From contig NZ_SSNZ01000003.1 in assembly GCF_004801375.1 (NCBI RefSeq), positions 62,001-126,000 of the forward strand: 64,000 nucleotides of DNA. The letters run 5' to 3'. The stretch is from Flavobacterium supellecticarium (GTDB taxonomy: Bacteria > Bacteroidota > Bacteroidia > Flavobacteriales > Flavobacteriaceae). The translations under genes were made by a program, and so were the position numbers. This document shows, in pieces, positions 1 through 9,610 of the stretch (the first letter of the stretch is position 1; each line of letters begins with the position of its first letter). Below the pieces are notes generated by a model. It ran no database searches and was not told where the DNA came from. It was given only the letters and a program-made list of their open reading frames with translations.

Positions 1-3
1 TTG

Positions 4-3000
4 ATGAAAAAATATATACTCTTTATCTTTTTGTTTACGAGTCTGCTATCGTTCGCGCAGCAGAAAGAGCATATTGTAATTGAATGGAAACCGGCTGCAG
101 GAATACAGTATGAGACCGTTAATTATAAGGTGCCGCAATTTGCGGCGGAGAACTTCGAGTTTAATGCCGATCTGAAGAGCATTCGTTTTAAAAAAGCAAT
201 TCCGGTTACTGGTACTATCGATACCCGATCATTGAAAATTTCGAATGTGGTTTACGAATCCATTAGTCGTAGCGATCTTAATGATCTTTCAGTGGCGTCT
301 TTGCCGGATAAACTGAATGAAAAACTGGAGCATTTTATCGCAAGAGATGAACAAAAAGCAGTGCTGATTTTTTCTCCTATTATTAAGGTAGGCGAAATGT
401 TTAAAAGAGTGGTGTCGCTGGATGCCGAATTTTCCAATGGTGGTTCATCCCGAATGGCTTCTCTGAATATGAATGTGGCTGCGGTTACGAATTCGGTGCT
501 GGCCTCGGGTGATTTTTATCGTTTTTATGTCGAAAAATCAGGAGTTTATAAAATATCAAGGGCTTTTTTACAGCAACTCGGTATGAATACCGGAGTGGAT
601 CCGAGAAATATTAAAATCTACGGGAATGGTGGGCGCATGTTGCCACTGTTGAACAGTACGCCTTATCCGGATGATCTGGAAGAAAATGCAATTCAGGTGA
701 TCGGTGAAGGGGATGGCGATTTTGGAGAATATGATTATATCATTTTTTATGCCGAAGGCCCGGAAGGTTGGAATAAGGAGAGTCTTACGAATGTGAATCT
801 GTATGCCGATCGTTCGCATTATTATATTACGGCAAAAGGTGGTCCGGGTAAACGGATCAATACCAATGTGCAACCGTCGCAGGCTACAACGGTGACCTAT
901 AATCAGTTTGATGATTATCAGTTTCACGAAGTGGATAAAGTCAATATCGGCCGATTGGGGCGAAAATGGTTTGGAGAAATGTTTGCCATTGAAAACGAAC
1001 AGACGTTTAAATTTCAGATTCCAAATCTTGTGACTTCTGTTCCGGTAAAAATCCGGGTGAATATGGCTTCGGCTTCCTATGGAAATTCTTCTTTTCAGGT
1101 AAAAGCAAACGAGCAAAGTGTTGGTACAGTCAATTTTAATGCGCTGAGTCCGGATGTGCATGTGGCAGCCTATGAGACCTTACTTGAAAATACTTTTTCG
1201 GCTACGTCCGGAGATATTTCAGTAAAGCTGACATATGATAACGGAGGAGTACCTTCGTCTAATGGGTATCTCGATTATATTGCATTGGAATCGCAACGGC
1301 AATTGACTGGTTATGGAAAACAGTTTTTGTTCTACAGAAATGATGCGGCCAATAATATAGGTGTGGCCGAATATATACTGTCGAATGCTTCCGGTATCGG
1401 ACAGGTTTGGGATGTGACGGATATTTATAATGTAACCAAATTTGAAAATCAGGGACAGGCTACGTTTTCGTTTAAAGCGAATCTGGGGGAAGTCCGTAAA
1501 TACGTAGCGGTCGATTATAATGATTTGTATTCGCCGATGAATGATGGGGCAGGTCGTATCCCGAATCAGGATTTAAAAGGAACGATCTTTAAAAACCAAC
1601 AGGGGGAATTTCAGGATGTGGATTATCTGATTATAACGCCGGCTTCTTTAAACGGTCAGGCGGAACGATTGGCAAATTATCACCGTAATAACTCCGGGTT
1701 AAATGTAAAAGTGGTTAATCTCGAAAATATCTATCAGGAGTTTTCATCCGGAAAACAGGATATTGCTGCAATTCGGAATTTTATTAAATATGTATACTGG
1801 AATGCCTCAACGCCGACTAAAAGAGTACGATATGTGAATATGTTTGGCGATGCCTCTTTTGATTATAAAAACAGAATTCCAAACAATACGAATATAGTGC
1901 CGGTTTTCCACGGGCTTAATCCAAATGATCCGAAAGTAAATAATTCGCAGAATTTCTCGGCCTACGCGTCGTTTATGTCGGATGATTTTTATGTGTTGAT
2001 GGATCCGACTGAAGGCCCGATGTTAACGACTGCTGGTTTGGATATTGCAGTGGGGAGGATGTTGGTAAGTTCAAGTCAGCAGGCGAACGATATGGTTACT
2101 AAAGCGTTGGAGTATTTTGACGAACGATCCTATGGCAGATGGCGCAATAATTATGTGTTGATTTCGGATGATGCTGATAATACGACCGATGCGACTTTGC
2201 AGTTTGACCTGGATAGACTGGGGGATGAATTGTATGAAAAAAAACCATTTGTGAATGTAAAGAAAATTCATACTGATTCCTATTTACAGGAAGTGGCTGC
2301 CGGAGGGGAGCGCTATCCGAAAGCAAGACAGGATATATTGGAGGCTTTTGCGCAAGGTGCTTTGGCAGTGAATTACTTTGGTCACGGAGGGGAAGATGGG
2401 TTGGCTACCGAACGTATTTTTGATAAAGCGGATGCGCAAAATCTGACGAATCGTTTTCGTTATCCATTGTTTATTACGATTACCTGTGAGTTTACCCGTT
2501 TTGATAATCCGTATCGTCCAACGGGAGGGGAGTATATGTACTGGAATACGGCTGGCGGAGCGGTGGCTTTGGTAGCGACAACCCGGGAAATCGGAATTAC
2601 TACCGGATTAAATATGAATAAATCTCTGAGTAAATTCCTGTATTCCTATGGGTCGGATGTGTACGATACGATGTCGGAAGCACTTCGCAAAACAAAAAAC
2701 GAAAACCTGACCGATAACCGGAATGTGGTGTTTTTTATTGGTGATCCGGCAATGAAGCTGGCGATACCAAAACCAAAAATCCGACTTACAAAAGTGAATG
2801 ATGTTCCGATTGCGCAATTTAATAATGCGTTGCAGGCACTTTCGTATGTGAAACTCACCGGAGAAGTAACCGATGAAATTGGAAATCCATTACCGTCTTA
2901 TAATGGTGATCTGGCGGTGCAGATTTTTGATAAGAAAATTTCAAGAAGTACGTTAGGTAATAATGGTGCTTCCAATAGTAATGGTTTGATTATTATGAAT

Positions 3001-3870
3001 TTTAAAACCCTGGGGGAAACTGTTTTCAGAGGAAATGCCTCGGTAACAAACGGTGCGTTCGAGTTTGGGTTTGTGATGCCTAAAGATATTCGGGTGCCAG
3101 TGGGTAACGGAAGGGTGAGTTTTTATGCGAAGAAAAAACAGATATTGGAAAATCAAACCGGTTACGATACGTTGATTCAGATTGGTGGCGTAAATCCAAA
3201 TGCAGCGGTCGATAATACACCCCCAAAAGTGCGTTTGTATATGAATGACGAATCGTTTGTGTCGGGTGGAATTACCAATGCATCGCCGTATTTGCTGGCG
3301 TTTTTGGAAGACGAAAACGGAATTAATACGGCCAGTGGCATCGGACACGATATTATCGGAATTCTGGATGGCGATGAAACCAAACCGTATGTGATGAACG
3401 ATTATTACGAAACGTTTCCGGACGATTATACCAAAGGAAAACTACGGTTTCCGTTCCGGAATCTGGCAAAAGGATTGCATACGCTCACGTTTAAAGCGTG
3501 GGATGTGTATAACAATCTGGTAACGGCCGAAATTCAGTTTGTGGTGGTGGGTGATGAAGGTTTGGAGCTCGATAAAGTGTTAAATTATCCGAATCCTTTT
3601 GTAAGTTATACGGAATTTTGGTTTACGCACAACAGTCCGTACGAACCGTTGGATGTGCAGGTTCAGATCATGACGATTACCGGAAAAGTGGTCAAAACAA
3701 TTAATCAATCCATTATGACTGAGGGGTTTCTGTCTCGGGATATCAAGTGGGATGGAAGGGATGATTTTGGAGATCGGATTGGGAAAGGGGTTTATGTATA
3801 TAAACTAACGGTTAAATCTTCGGTTTCAAATAAAAGGGCCGAAAAGTACGAAAAACTTGTAATCCTTTAA
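4..3870 (+). CDS. porU: Type IX secretion system sortase PorU
   Basis: PorU is the cell-surface sortase of the type IX secretion system. It cleaves the C-terminal sorting domain from cargo and joins the cargo to A-LPS or releases it. The protein (1288 residues) begins with a signal peptide ending in SFAQ and contains a gingipain-type C25 peptidase domain. The catalytic pair is visible as His in YFGHGGEDG (about residue 794) and Cys in ITITCEFTRF (about residue 828). The last 90 residues form a CTD-like beta domain (YPNPF...GKGVYVYKL), typical of PorU. I chose ATG at 4 over the TTG at 1 because it directly precedes the KKY signal-peptide start. porV follows 40 bases downstream, as in other flavobacteria, where gldJ usually lies just upstream (off this window). 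Length matches the family. Confidence 0.95.
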   Translation: MKKYILFIFLFTSLLSFAQQKEHIVIEWKPAAGIQYETVNYKVPQFAAENFEFNADLKSIRFKKAIPVTGTIDTRSLKISNVVYESISRSDLNDLSVASLPDKLNEKLEHFIARDEQKAVLIFSPIIKVGEMFKRVVSLDAEFSNGGSSRMASLNMNVAAVTNSVLASGDFYRFYVEKSGVYKISRAFLQQLGMNTGVDPRNIKIYGNGGRMLPLLNSTPYPDDLEENAIQVIGEGDGDFGEYDYIIFYAEGPEGWNKESLTNVNLYADRSHYYITAKGGPGKRINTNVQPSQATTVTYNQFDDYQFHEVDKVNIGRLGRKWFGEMFAIENEQTFKFQIPNLVTSVPVKIRVNMASASYGNSSFQVKANEQSVGTVNFNALSPDVHVAAYETLLENTFSATSGDISVKLTYDNGGVPSSNGYLDYIALESQRQLTGYGKQFLFYRNDAANNIGVAEYILSNASGIGQVWDVTDIYNVTKFENQGQATFSFKANLGEVRKYVAVDYNDLYSPMNDGAGRIPNQDLKGTIFKNQQGEFQDVDYLIITPASLNGQAERLANYHRNNSGLNVKVVNLENIYQEFSSGKQDIAAIRNFIKYVYWNASTPTKRVRYVNMFGDASFDYKNRIPNNTNIVPVFHGLNPNDPKVNNSQNFSAYASFMSDDFYVLMDPTEGPMLTTAGLDIAVGRMLVSSSQQANDMVTKALEYFDERSYGRWRNNYVLISDDADNTTDATLQFDLDRLGDELYEKKPFVNVKKIHTDSYLQEVAAGGERYPKARQDILEAFAQGALAVNYFGHGGEDGLATERIFDKADAQNLTNRFRYPLFITITCEFTRFDNPYRPTGGEYMYWNTAGGAVALVATTREIGITTGLNMNKSLSKFLYSYGSDVYDTMSEALRKTKNENLTDNRNVVFFIGDPAMKLAIPKPKIRLTKVNDVPIAQFNNALQALSYVKLTGEVTDEIGNPLPSYNGDLAVQIFDKKISRSTLGNNGASNSNGLIIMNFKTLGETVFRGNASVTNGAFEFGFVMPKDIRVPVGNGRVSFYAKKKQILENQTGYDTLIQIGGVNPNAAVDNTPPKVRLYMNDESFVSGGITNASPYLLAFLEDENGINTASGIGHDIIGILDGDETKPYVMNDYYETFPDDYTKGKLRFPFRNLAKGLHTLTFKAWDVYNNLVTAEIQFVVVGDEGLELDKVLNYPNPFVSYTEFWFTHNSPYEPLDVQVQIMTITGKVVKTINQSIMTEGFLSRDIKWDGRDDFGDRIGKGVYVYKLTVKSSVSNKRAEKYEKLVIL

Positions 3871-3886
3871 TAAAATATTATATTTG
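3857..3886 (+). promoter_or_regulatory. Bacteroidota promoter of porV
   Basis: TTG at 3857-3859 is followed after exactly 19 bases by TATATTTG at 3879-3886. This is a perfect match to the flavobacterial -33/-7 consensus. The -33 box lies inside the end of porU, so porV can be transcribed separately from porU. The -7 box ends 24 bases before the porV ATG. Confidence 0.7.
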
Positions 3887-3910
3887 TTGAATTAAATCAA
3901 ATAATAGCTA

Positions 3911-5083
3911 ATGAGAAAAATTGCAATATTATCGTTGTGTTTGTTTGCAGGCGCAACCCAATGGATGCAAGCACAGGATAGAGTTATTACAACCGGAGTT
4001 CCTTTTTTAATGATTGCTGCCGATGCCAGAGCAGCGGGTATGGGAGATATCGGGGTGTCGAGTTCTACTGATGCTTTTTCACAACAGTATAACCCGGCGA
4101 AGTATGCTTTTGCTTTAACTAAACAAGGGTTCTCTGTGAGTTATACGCCTTACCTTACCTCAATTGCCAATGACATTTCATTAGGTCAGATAACCTATTT
4201 TAATAAAATCAACGAACGTAGTGCCTTTGCCGGTAGTTTGCGTTATTTCGGATTGGGTGATATTCAGCTAACCGATGCGTTGGGAAATCAGTTGAATACC
4301 GTTAGTCCAAACGAATTCGCTTTGGATGCGTCCTATTCTTTAAAGTTGAGCGATCAATTTGCAATGGCGGTTGCCGGACGTTATATCCGTTCGAATCTGA
4401 AAATTAACGACGGAACAAATGATGCTTCTGCAGCCAATACTTTTGCCGTTGACGTGGCCGGTTTCTACCAGTCGGAAGAAATTGCGTATTCTGATTTCGA
4501 CGGACGTTGGAGAGCTGGTTTTAACTTCCAGAATATGGGACCAAAAATTAGTTACGATAACGACGATCTAAGTAGTAACTTCCTTCCGGCTAACTTGAAA
4601 TTAGGAGCTGGATTTGATTTTATCCTGGACGAATACAATAAAGTATCCGTAATGGGAGAAGTAAATAAATTATTAGTGCCAACACCTCCGGAAGTTACCG
4701 ATCTTAATGGCGACGGTGTTATCGATAGTAACGACCGTAATATCGCAATTTCCGATTACCGTAAAACAGGATGGGTTTCCGGAATGTTTAAATCATTTGG
4801 TGATGCACCGGGTGGAATGAGTGAGGAATTAAAAGAGTTTACCTGGGCTTTAGGAGCTGAATACATGTATCAGAATTCCTTTGCCTTACGTGCCGGGTAT
4901 TTCAATGAAAGCGAATTAAAAGGAGCTCGTAAATATTTTACAATGGGAGCCGGATTCAAATACAGTGTGGTAAAAGTGGATGTTTCCTATTTGTTCTCGA
5001 CATCGAAAGTGAGAAACCCGCTTGAAAACACCCTGCGTTTCTCTCTGACATTCAATTTCGGAGATTCCTATGATGAATATTAG
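3911..5083 (+). CDS. porV: Type IX secretion outer membrane protein PorV (LptO)
   Basis: PorV is the FadL-like outer-membrane barrel that receives T9SS cargo from the SprA translocon and carries it to PorU. The 390-residue product has a signal peptide ending near MQAQD, then the family's N-terminal block (TGVPFLMIAADARAAGMGD). It continues as an amphipathic beta-strand barrel ending in an aromatic-rich strand (LRFSLTFNFGDSYDEY). An acidic loop with DLNGDGVIDSNDRN resembles a calcium-binding loop. It follows porU by 40 bases and has its own consensus promoter. A strong terminator closes the unit downstream. Confidence 0.95.
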   Translation: MRKIAILSLCLFAGATQWMQAQDRVITTGVPFLMIAADARAAGMGDIGVSSSTDAFSQQYNPAKYAFALTKQGFSVSYTPYLTSIANDISLGQITYFNKINERSAFAGSLRYFGLGDIQLTDALGNQLNTVSPNEFALDASYSLKLSDQFAMAVAGRYIRSNLKINDGTNDASAANTFAVDVAGFYQSEEIAYSDFDGRWRAGFNFQNMGPKISYDNDDLSSNFLPANLKLGAGFDFILDEYNKVSVMGEVNKLLVPTPPEVTDLNGDGVIDSNDRNIAISDYRKTGWVSGMFKSFGDAPGGMSEELKEFTWALGAEYMYQNSFALRAGYFNESELKGARKYFTMGAGFKYSVVKVDVSYLFSTSKVRNPLENTLRFSLTFNFGDSYDEY

Positions 5084-5109
5084 TAGATAATAATATAATA
5101 AACAAAGCG

Positions 5110-5139
5110 TCCAAATTCCGTTAGGAATTTGGATTTTTT
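5110..5139 (+). terminator. Rho-independent terminator after porV
   Basis: Stem CCAAATTCC/GGAATTTGG (5111-5119 with 5124-5132) with a GTTA loop, followed by a run of six T. Confidence 0.85.
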
Positions 5140-5159
5140 GTCTAAAAGAAGTTTTTAAT

Positions 5160-5642
5160 ATGAAGAAAATAGATGTGACAACGTCATTTTGGGTGTATGG
5201 TTCTGAAGATGAATTGCCAAATGATGTAAAACCGTTAATGGAGCAAGCGGTTGCAATCCGTAAAAAAGCCTATGCGCCGTATTCGAAGTTTCGGGTAGGA
5301 GCGGCCATTTTATTGGATAATGGAAAAGTGGTGGTGGGATCCAATCAGGAAAATGCAGCCTATCCATCCGGACTTTGTGCCGAAAGAGTAGCGATTTTCC
5401 AGGCGGGTGCTTTATATCCGGAAGCGCAGATTTTAAAAATTGCGATTTCGGCTACTTCCGATGAAAAACCGGTTGAATCGCCGATACCGCCTTGCGGAGC
5501 CTGTCGCCAGTCGATTGCCGAATACGAGTTCCGTCAGGAGAAACCAATTGAACTGTATTTTATGGGTGAAGTTGGTGAGGTGTATAAATCGGATTCATTA
5601 CAAAATATATTGCCGTTCCATTTCGATAAAAAATTCCTGTAA
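5160..5642 (+). CDS. cdd: Cytidine deaminase
   Basis: Cytidine deaminase hydrolyses cytidine and deoxycytidine to uridine and deoxyuridine in pyrimidine salvage. The 160-residue protein is the short homotetrameric type. The zinc site is complete: Cys73-Ala-Glu75 (CAERVAIF), with Glu75 as proton shuttle, and Cys112/Cys115 in PCGACRQ. The substrate-binding YSKFRVGAA motif lies at residues 41-49. The gene starts 20 bases after the porV terminator and ends about 250 bases before pdhA. The position porV-cdd-pdhA is, to my knowledge, common in flavobacteria. Confidence 0.95.
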   Translation: MKKIDVTTSFWVYGSEDELPNDVKPLMEQAVAIRKKAYAPYSKFRVGAAILLDNGKVVVGSNQENAAYPSGLCAERVAIFQAGALYPEAQILKIAISATSDEKPVESPIPPCGACRQSIAEYEFRQEKPIELYFMGEVGEVYKSDSLQNILPFHFDKKFL

Positions 5643-5808
5643 GCGGTATGTTATCGTTATAACGGTTTTGTGTGGAATTGTGAAAGAATAAGGCTGGAAG
5701 ATTTTATTGTTTTAAAAAGAATGGTTGGTTTGAACTCCTTTTTTAAAACTTGACAAAAAAATAATAAAAATACATTCCTGTAAATTTTTACTTCTTCCGA
5801 GTATGTCT

Positions 5809-5816
5809 TATTTTTG
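5809..5816 (+). promoter_or_regulatory. -7 box upstream of pdhA
   Basis: TATTTTTG matches TAnnTTTG exactly, 77 bases before the pdhA ATG. No TTG lies 17-23 bases upstream, so only half of the consensus is present. The rest of the 250-base gap between cdd and pdhA shows nothing else I can name. Confidence 0.4.
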
Positions 5817-5893
5817 CCGTTCGCAAAATTGTGTAAGGTGCTGTATTATGCTTTGTCAGATCAATACGGTGCAACAGCAAAAGTAAAAGCAAT

Positions 5894-6892
5894 ATGAAAG
5901 AAATCACAAAAGAAGTTTACCTTAAATGGTATGAGGACATGCAGTTCTGGAGAAAGTTCGAAGACAAACTGGCTGCATTATATATACAACAAAAAGTTAG
6001 AGGTTTTTTGCATTTGTATAACGGACAGGAAGCTGTTTTAGCGGGTGCACTTCATGCAATGGACCTGAGCAAAGACAAAATGATCACGGCTTATCGTAAC
6101 CACGTACAGCCAATTGGGATGGGAGTTGATCCGAGAAGAGTAATGGCGGAGTTGTTAGGAAAAGCGACCGGAACCTCAAAAGGATTAGGTGGTTCGATGC
6201 ATATTTTCTCTAAAGAACACGGATTTTACGGTGGTCACGGTATCGTGGGAGCGCAAATTCCGGTTGGAGCAGGTATCGCTTTTGCTGATAAATATTTCGG
6301 AACAGGCGGGGTTACCTTAACCTATTTCGGAGATGGAGCGGCACGTCAGGGATCGCTACACGAAGCGTTTAATATGGCAATGTTATGGAAACTTCCGGTA
6401 GTATTTATCGTTGAAAACAACGGTTATGCGATGGGAACTTCCGTAGAGCGTACGGCCAATCATACCAACATCTGGAAACTGGGATTAGGATACGAAATGC
6501 CATGTGGACCGGTAGATGGAATGAACCCGGTAAAAGTAGCCGAAGCCATGCATGAAGCGATGGAAAGAGCCAGACGTGGTGACGGACCAACTTTCCTTGA
6601 AATCAAAACATACCGTTATAGAGGACACTCCATGTCGGATGCACAACACTACCGTACAAAAGAAGAGGTGGAAGAATACAAAAAAATCGACCCGATCACA
6701 CAGGTATTGGATATTATCAAAGAAAATAACTATGCTACAGAGGCTGAAATCGAAGCAATCGATCAGCGTGTAAAAGATCTTGTGGAAGAGTGTGAGAAAT
6801 TCGCAGAAGAATCACCTTACCCGGATTTAAACGTAATGTACGACGTAGTATATGAACAAGAGAATTACCCATTTTTACCACATAAATTATAA
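5894..6892 (+). CDS. pdhA: Pyruvate dehydrogenase E1 component, alpha subunit
   Basis: This is the alpha chain of the heterotetrameric thiamine-diphosphate E1, which decarboxylates pyruvate and acetylates the lipoyl arm of E2. The 332 residues hold the ThDP/Mg motif GDGAARQGSLHEAFNMA followed by VENNGYAMGT (about residues 145-180). The phosphorylation-loop region RYRGHSMSD is also present. The E2 gene begins 6 bases after the stop codon, so the two are co-transcribed. The E1 beta gene is not adjacent and must be elsewhere if the complex is complete, a split also known in other Bacteroidota. Confidence 0.95.
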   Translation: MKEITKEVYLKWYEDMQFWRKFEDKLAALYIQQKVRGFLHLYNGQEAVLAGALHAMDLSKDKMITAYRNHVQPIGMGVDPRRVMAELLGKATGTSKGLGGSMHIFSKEHGFYGGHGIVGAQIPVGAGIAFADKYFGTGGVTLTYFGDGAARQGSLHEAFNMAMLWKLPVVFIVENNGYAMGTSVERTANHTNIWKLGLGYEMPCGPVDGMNPVKVAEAMHEAMERARRGDGPTFLEIKTYRYRGHSMSDAQHYRTKEEVEEYKKIDPITQVLDIIKENNYATEAEIEAIDQRVKDLVEECEKFAEESPYPDLNVMYDVVYEQENYPFLPHKL

Positions 6893-6898
6893 TCGATT

Positions 6899-8527
6899 AT
6901 GGCAGTAGTTGTTACCATGCCCCGTCTAAGTGACACCATGACCGAAGGTGTTGTGGCGACTTGGTTAAAGAAAGTAGGAGATGTTGTTAAAGAAGGCGAT
7001 ATTCTTGCAGAAATTGAAACCGATAAAGCAACCATGGAATTCGAATCGTTTAATTCGGGAACCTTATTGCATATCGGAATACAAGAAGGAGAATCGGCTC
7101 CGGTAGATGCTTTATTGGCAATTATCGGTAACCCGGGCGAAGATATTTCCGCTTTATTGAGTGGTGGTGGTCAGCCTGCGGCGGCAGCTCCGAAAGAAGA
7201 AACGGCTCCGGCTTCGGAAGACGTAAAAACAGAAACAAAATCACAGGCAGCCGAAATTCCTGCCGGTGTAAAAATAGTTACGATGCCGCGTTTGAGTGAT
7301 ACGATGACCGACGGTACTGTAGCAACCTGGTTGAAAAAAATCGGCGATAGCATTTCGGAAGGGGATATCCTGGCTGAAATCGAAACCGATAAAGCAACCA
7401 TGGAATTCGAATCGTTTAATGCCGGTACGCTTTTGTATATCGGTGTTCAGGAAGGACAGTCGGCTCCGGTTGACAGTATTCTGGCGATTATTGGCCCTGC
7501 CGGTACCGATGTAAGTGCGCTTGCTGCCAATTACAAAGCCGGTGGTGCGGCAGAAACCGTTGCTGAAACCAAAACAGAAGTAAAAGAAACAACTGCCGAA
7601 ACAGCAGCACCTCAGGCTACAACAGCTAACGGACGTGTATTGGCATCGCCTTTGGCTAAAAAAATCGCACAGGAAAAAGGTGTTGATTTGGCTCAGGTAA
7701 AAGGAACCGGTGAAAACGGACGTATTGTTAAAAAAGACGTGGAGAGCTTTACACCTCAGGCGACTTCGATACAACCGCAAACAGCAAGTGCACCGGCTGC
7801 TACAGCTGCGGCACCTCAGGTGAAACCGTTTGTTCCGGCTGGAGAAACCTATGTGGAAGAAGTGAAAAACTCACAAATGCGTAAAACGATTGCCCGTAGA
7901 TTGGCCGAATCGAAGTTTACAGCACCACATTATTACCTGACGATCGAAGTGGCTATGGACAATGCGATGGCTTCCCGTGAAATGATTAACGGATTGCCGG
8001 ATACTAAAGTATCTTTTAACGATATGGTGATCAAAGCATGTGCAATGGCGTTGAAAAAACATCCACAGGTAAATTCACAATGGAAAGACGATGTAACTGT
8101 AATCAACCACCATGTAAATATTGGTGTAGCGGTAGCGGTAGAAGACGGATTAGTAGTTCCGGTATTGCGTTTTGCAGACCAGATGACTTTATCTCAAATC
8201 GGAGCTAACGTAAAAGATGTTGCCGGAAGAGCTCGAAATAAAAAACTACAACCAGCCGAAATGGAAGGAAGTACGTTTACCGTTTCGAATCTGGGAATGT
8301 TCGGAATTACCGAATTTACATCGATTATCAACCAACCGAACTCGGCTATTTTATCCGTAGGGGCGATTGTTGAAAAACCGGTAGTTCGCAACGGACAAAT
8401 CGTTGTGGGAAATACAATGAAAGTAACCCTTGCGTGTGATCACAGAACTGTTGACGGTGCAACCGGAGCACAGTTTTTACAAACTTTAAGACAATATCTG
8501 GAAAACCCGGTGACTATGCTGGCATAA
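6899..8527 (+). CDS. pdhC: Pyruvate dehydrogenase E2, dihydrolipoyl acetyltransferase
   Basis: E2 core of the pyruvate dehydrogenase complex; transfers acetyl from the lipoyl arm to CoA. Domains in order over 542 residues: lipoyl domain 1 (Lys43 in ETDKATMEFES), an Ala/Pro/Glu-rich linker, lipoyl domain 2 (Lys165 in the same motif), a second linker, the E1/E3-binding domain (about 247-283, from RVLASPLAKKIA to IVKKDV), a third linker, and the catalytic domain (about 310-542). The active site DHRTVDG has His515 and Asp519. The two lipoyl domains are nearly identical, which fits internal duplication. It lies 6 bases after pdhA. The gene symbol varies between annotations (pdhC, aceF). Confidence 0.95.
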   Translation: MAVVVTMPRLSDTMTEGVVATWLKKVGDVVKEGDILAEIETDKATMEFESFNSGTLLHIGIQEGESAPVDALLAIIGNPGEDISALLSGGGQPAAAAPKEETAPASEDVKTETKSQAAEIPAGVKIVTMPRLSDTMTDGTVATWLKKIGDSISEGDILAEIETDKATMEFESFNAGTLLYIGVQEGQSAPVDSILAIIGPAGTDVSALAANYKAGGAAETVAETKTEVKETTAETAAPQATTANGRVLASPLAKKIAQEKGVDLAQVKGTGENGRIVKKDVESFTPQATSIQPQTASAPAATAAAPQVKPFVPAGETYVEEVKNSQMRKTIARRLAESKFTAPHYYLTIEVAMDNAMASREMINGLPDTKVSFNDMVIKACAMALKKHPQVNSQWKDDVTVINHHVNIGVAVAVEDGLVVPVLRFADQMTLSQIGANVKDVAGRARNKKLQPAEMEGSTFTVSNLGMFGITEFTSIINQPNSAILSVGAIVEKPVVRNGQIVVGNTMKVTLACDHRTVDGATGAQFLQTLRQYLENPVTMLA

Positions 8528-8549
8528 TCTGGAATATTCCAAATAAATC

Positions 8550-8581
8550 AATCCCGTCTTGATATTCAGGACGGGATTTTT
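8550..8581 (+). terminator. Terminator after the pdh operon
   Basis: Stem AATCCCGTC (8550-8558) pairs with GACGGGATT (8570-8578), loop of 11 bases, followed by T residues. Confidence 0.8.
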
Positions 8582-8615
8582 AGTATTTTAGCGAAAGTGT
8601 AAAAATACTCCCCAC

Positions 8616-9578
8616 ATGAAAAAAACACTTTATCTTTTACCATTTGTATTACTGGGATGTGCTACCTCGAATACCAAAAGTGACAAAGGAACTACGGCTA
8701 CAGTTTCTGCTTATGAAGTGAAACAACAAGATGTCGCTCATACGTTGCAATACCTGGCATCCGACGAACTGGAAGGTCGCGATAGTGGTAGTAAAGGAAT
8801 TGAAAAAGCGGCCATTTATCTGGAAAATCTGTTGCGTGAAAATAATATTAAACCGTATTTTAAAACCTATCGGGATACGTTGACCAACTTCCATAAACCG
8901 GCTTTTAATATCGTGGGGTTTATCGAAGGAAATGATCCAAAACTTAAAAACGAATTTGTGATCATTGGAGCGCATTACGATCATATCGGACGCGTGTCGA
9001 CTCCGGTTAACGGGGATGATATTGCCAATGGTGCCAACGATAATGCCTCCGGAACAACAGTAATGTCGGAAGTAGCCAAATATTTTGCGAAAAATAAAAC
9101 AAATAAAAGAAGCATATTGGTGGTCTTCTTTTCGGCGGAAGAAAAAGGGTTGTTGGGATCGTATCATCTGGCAAAAAAATTAAAAGAGCAGCATTTTAAT
9201 CTGTATACGATGCTGAATTTTGAAATGCTGGGTGTACCGATGAAGCGGGAATTTTCGTCCTATATAACCGGTTTTGGAAAATCGAATATGTCGGAAAAAA
9301 TTAACGAGTATACGCAAAAGAAAACCGTAGGTTTCCTCGAAATCGAATTGCAATACCGCCTGTTTATGGCTTCGGATAATTATCCGTTTTTTGTGGAATT
9401 TAACGTGCCGGCACAAACCGTTTGTACGTTCGACTTTGAAAATTATTCCTACTATCATCACCCGTCGGATGAATTTAAGTTGATGGATACGGCGCATATG
9501 GCGGCCTATGCCAAAGAAATCATCCCGGCAGTAGCGGGAATGACTAATTCCAAAGAAAAAGAGATTAAACTAAATTAA
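8616..9578 (+). CDS. M28-family metallopeptidase lipoprotein
   Basis: A zinc aminopeptidase-like exopeptidase anchored in the envelope. The start MKKTLYLLPFVLLGC is a lipoprotein signal with Cys15 in the lipobox LLGC. The M28 metal ligands are visible: His120 in GAHYDHIG, Asp142 in GANDNASG, the general base and ligand pair Glu175-Glu176 in FFSAEEKGLLGS, and a C-terminal YYHHPSDE motif for the last histidine. The region ASDELEGRDSGSKG (residues 49-61) is also typical of this subfamily. Substrate not known; probably scavenges peptides in the periplasm or at the surface. Preceded by the pdh terminator. Confidence 0.9.
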   Translation: MKKTLYLLPFVLLGCATSNTKSDKGTTATVSAYEVKQQDVAHTLQYLASDELEGRDSGSKGIEKAAIYLENLLRENNIKPYFKTYRDTLTNFHKPAFNIVGFIEGNDPKLKNEFVIIGAHYDHIGRVSTPVNGDDIANGANDNASGTTVMSEVAKYFAKNKTNKRSILVVFFSAEEKGLLGSYHLAKKLKEQHFNLYTMLNFEMLGVPMKREFSSYITGFGKSNMSEKINEYTQKKTVGFLEIELQYRLFMASDNYPFFVEFNVPAQTVCTFDFENYSYYHHPSDEFKLMDTAHMAAYAKEIIPAVAGMTNSKEKEIKLN

Positions 9579-9610
9579 AAGCATACAATCGAACACGATT
9601 TTACAATACA

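Noticed and set aside
568..1161. Minus-strand ORF of 197 codons inside porU
   Set aside because: Composition is typical of an antisense shadow (His/Arg/Ile-rich, no motif), and porU is a clear full-length gene on the other strand.
7241..7780. Minus-strand ORF of 179 codons inside the E2 gene
   Set aside because: Cys/Phe/Arg-rich shadow of the Ala/Glu-rich linker and lipoyl domains; no recognisable protein.
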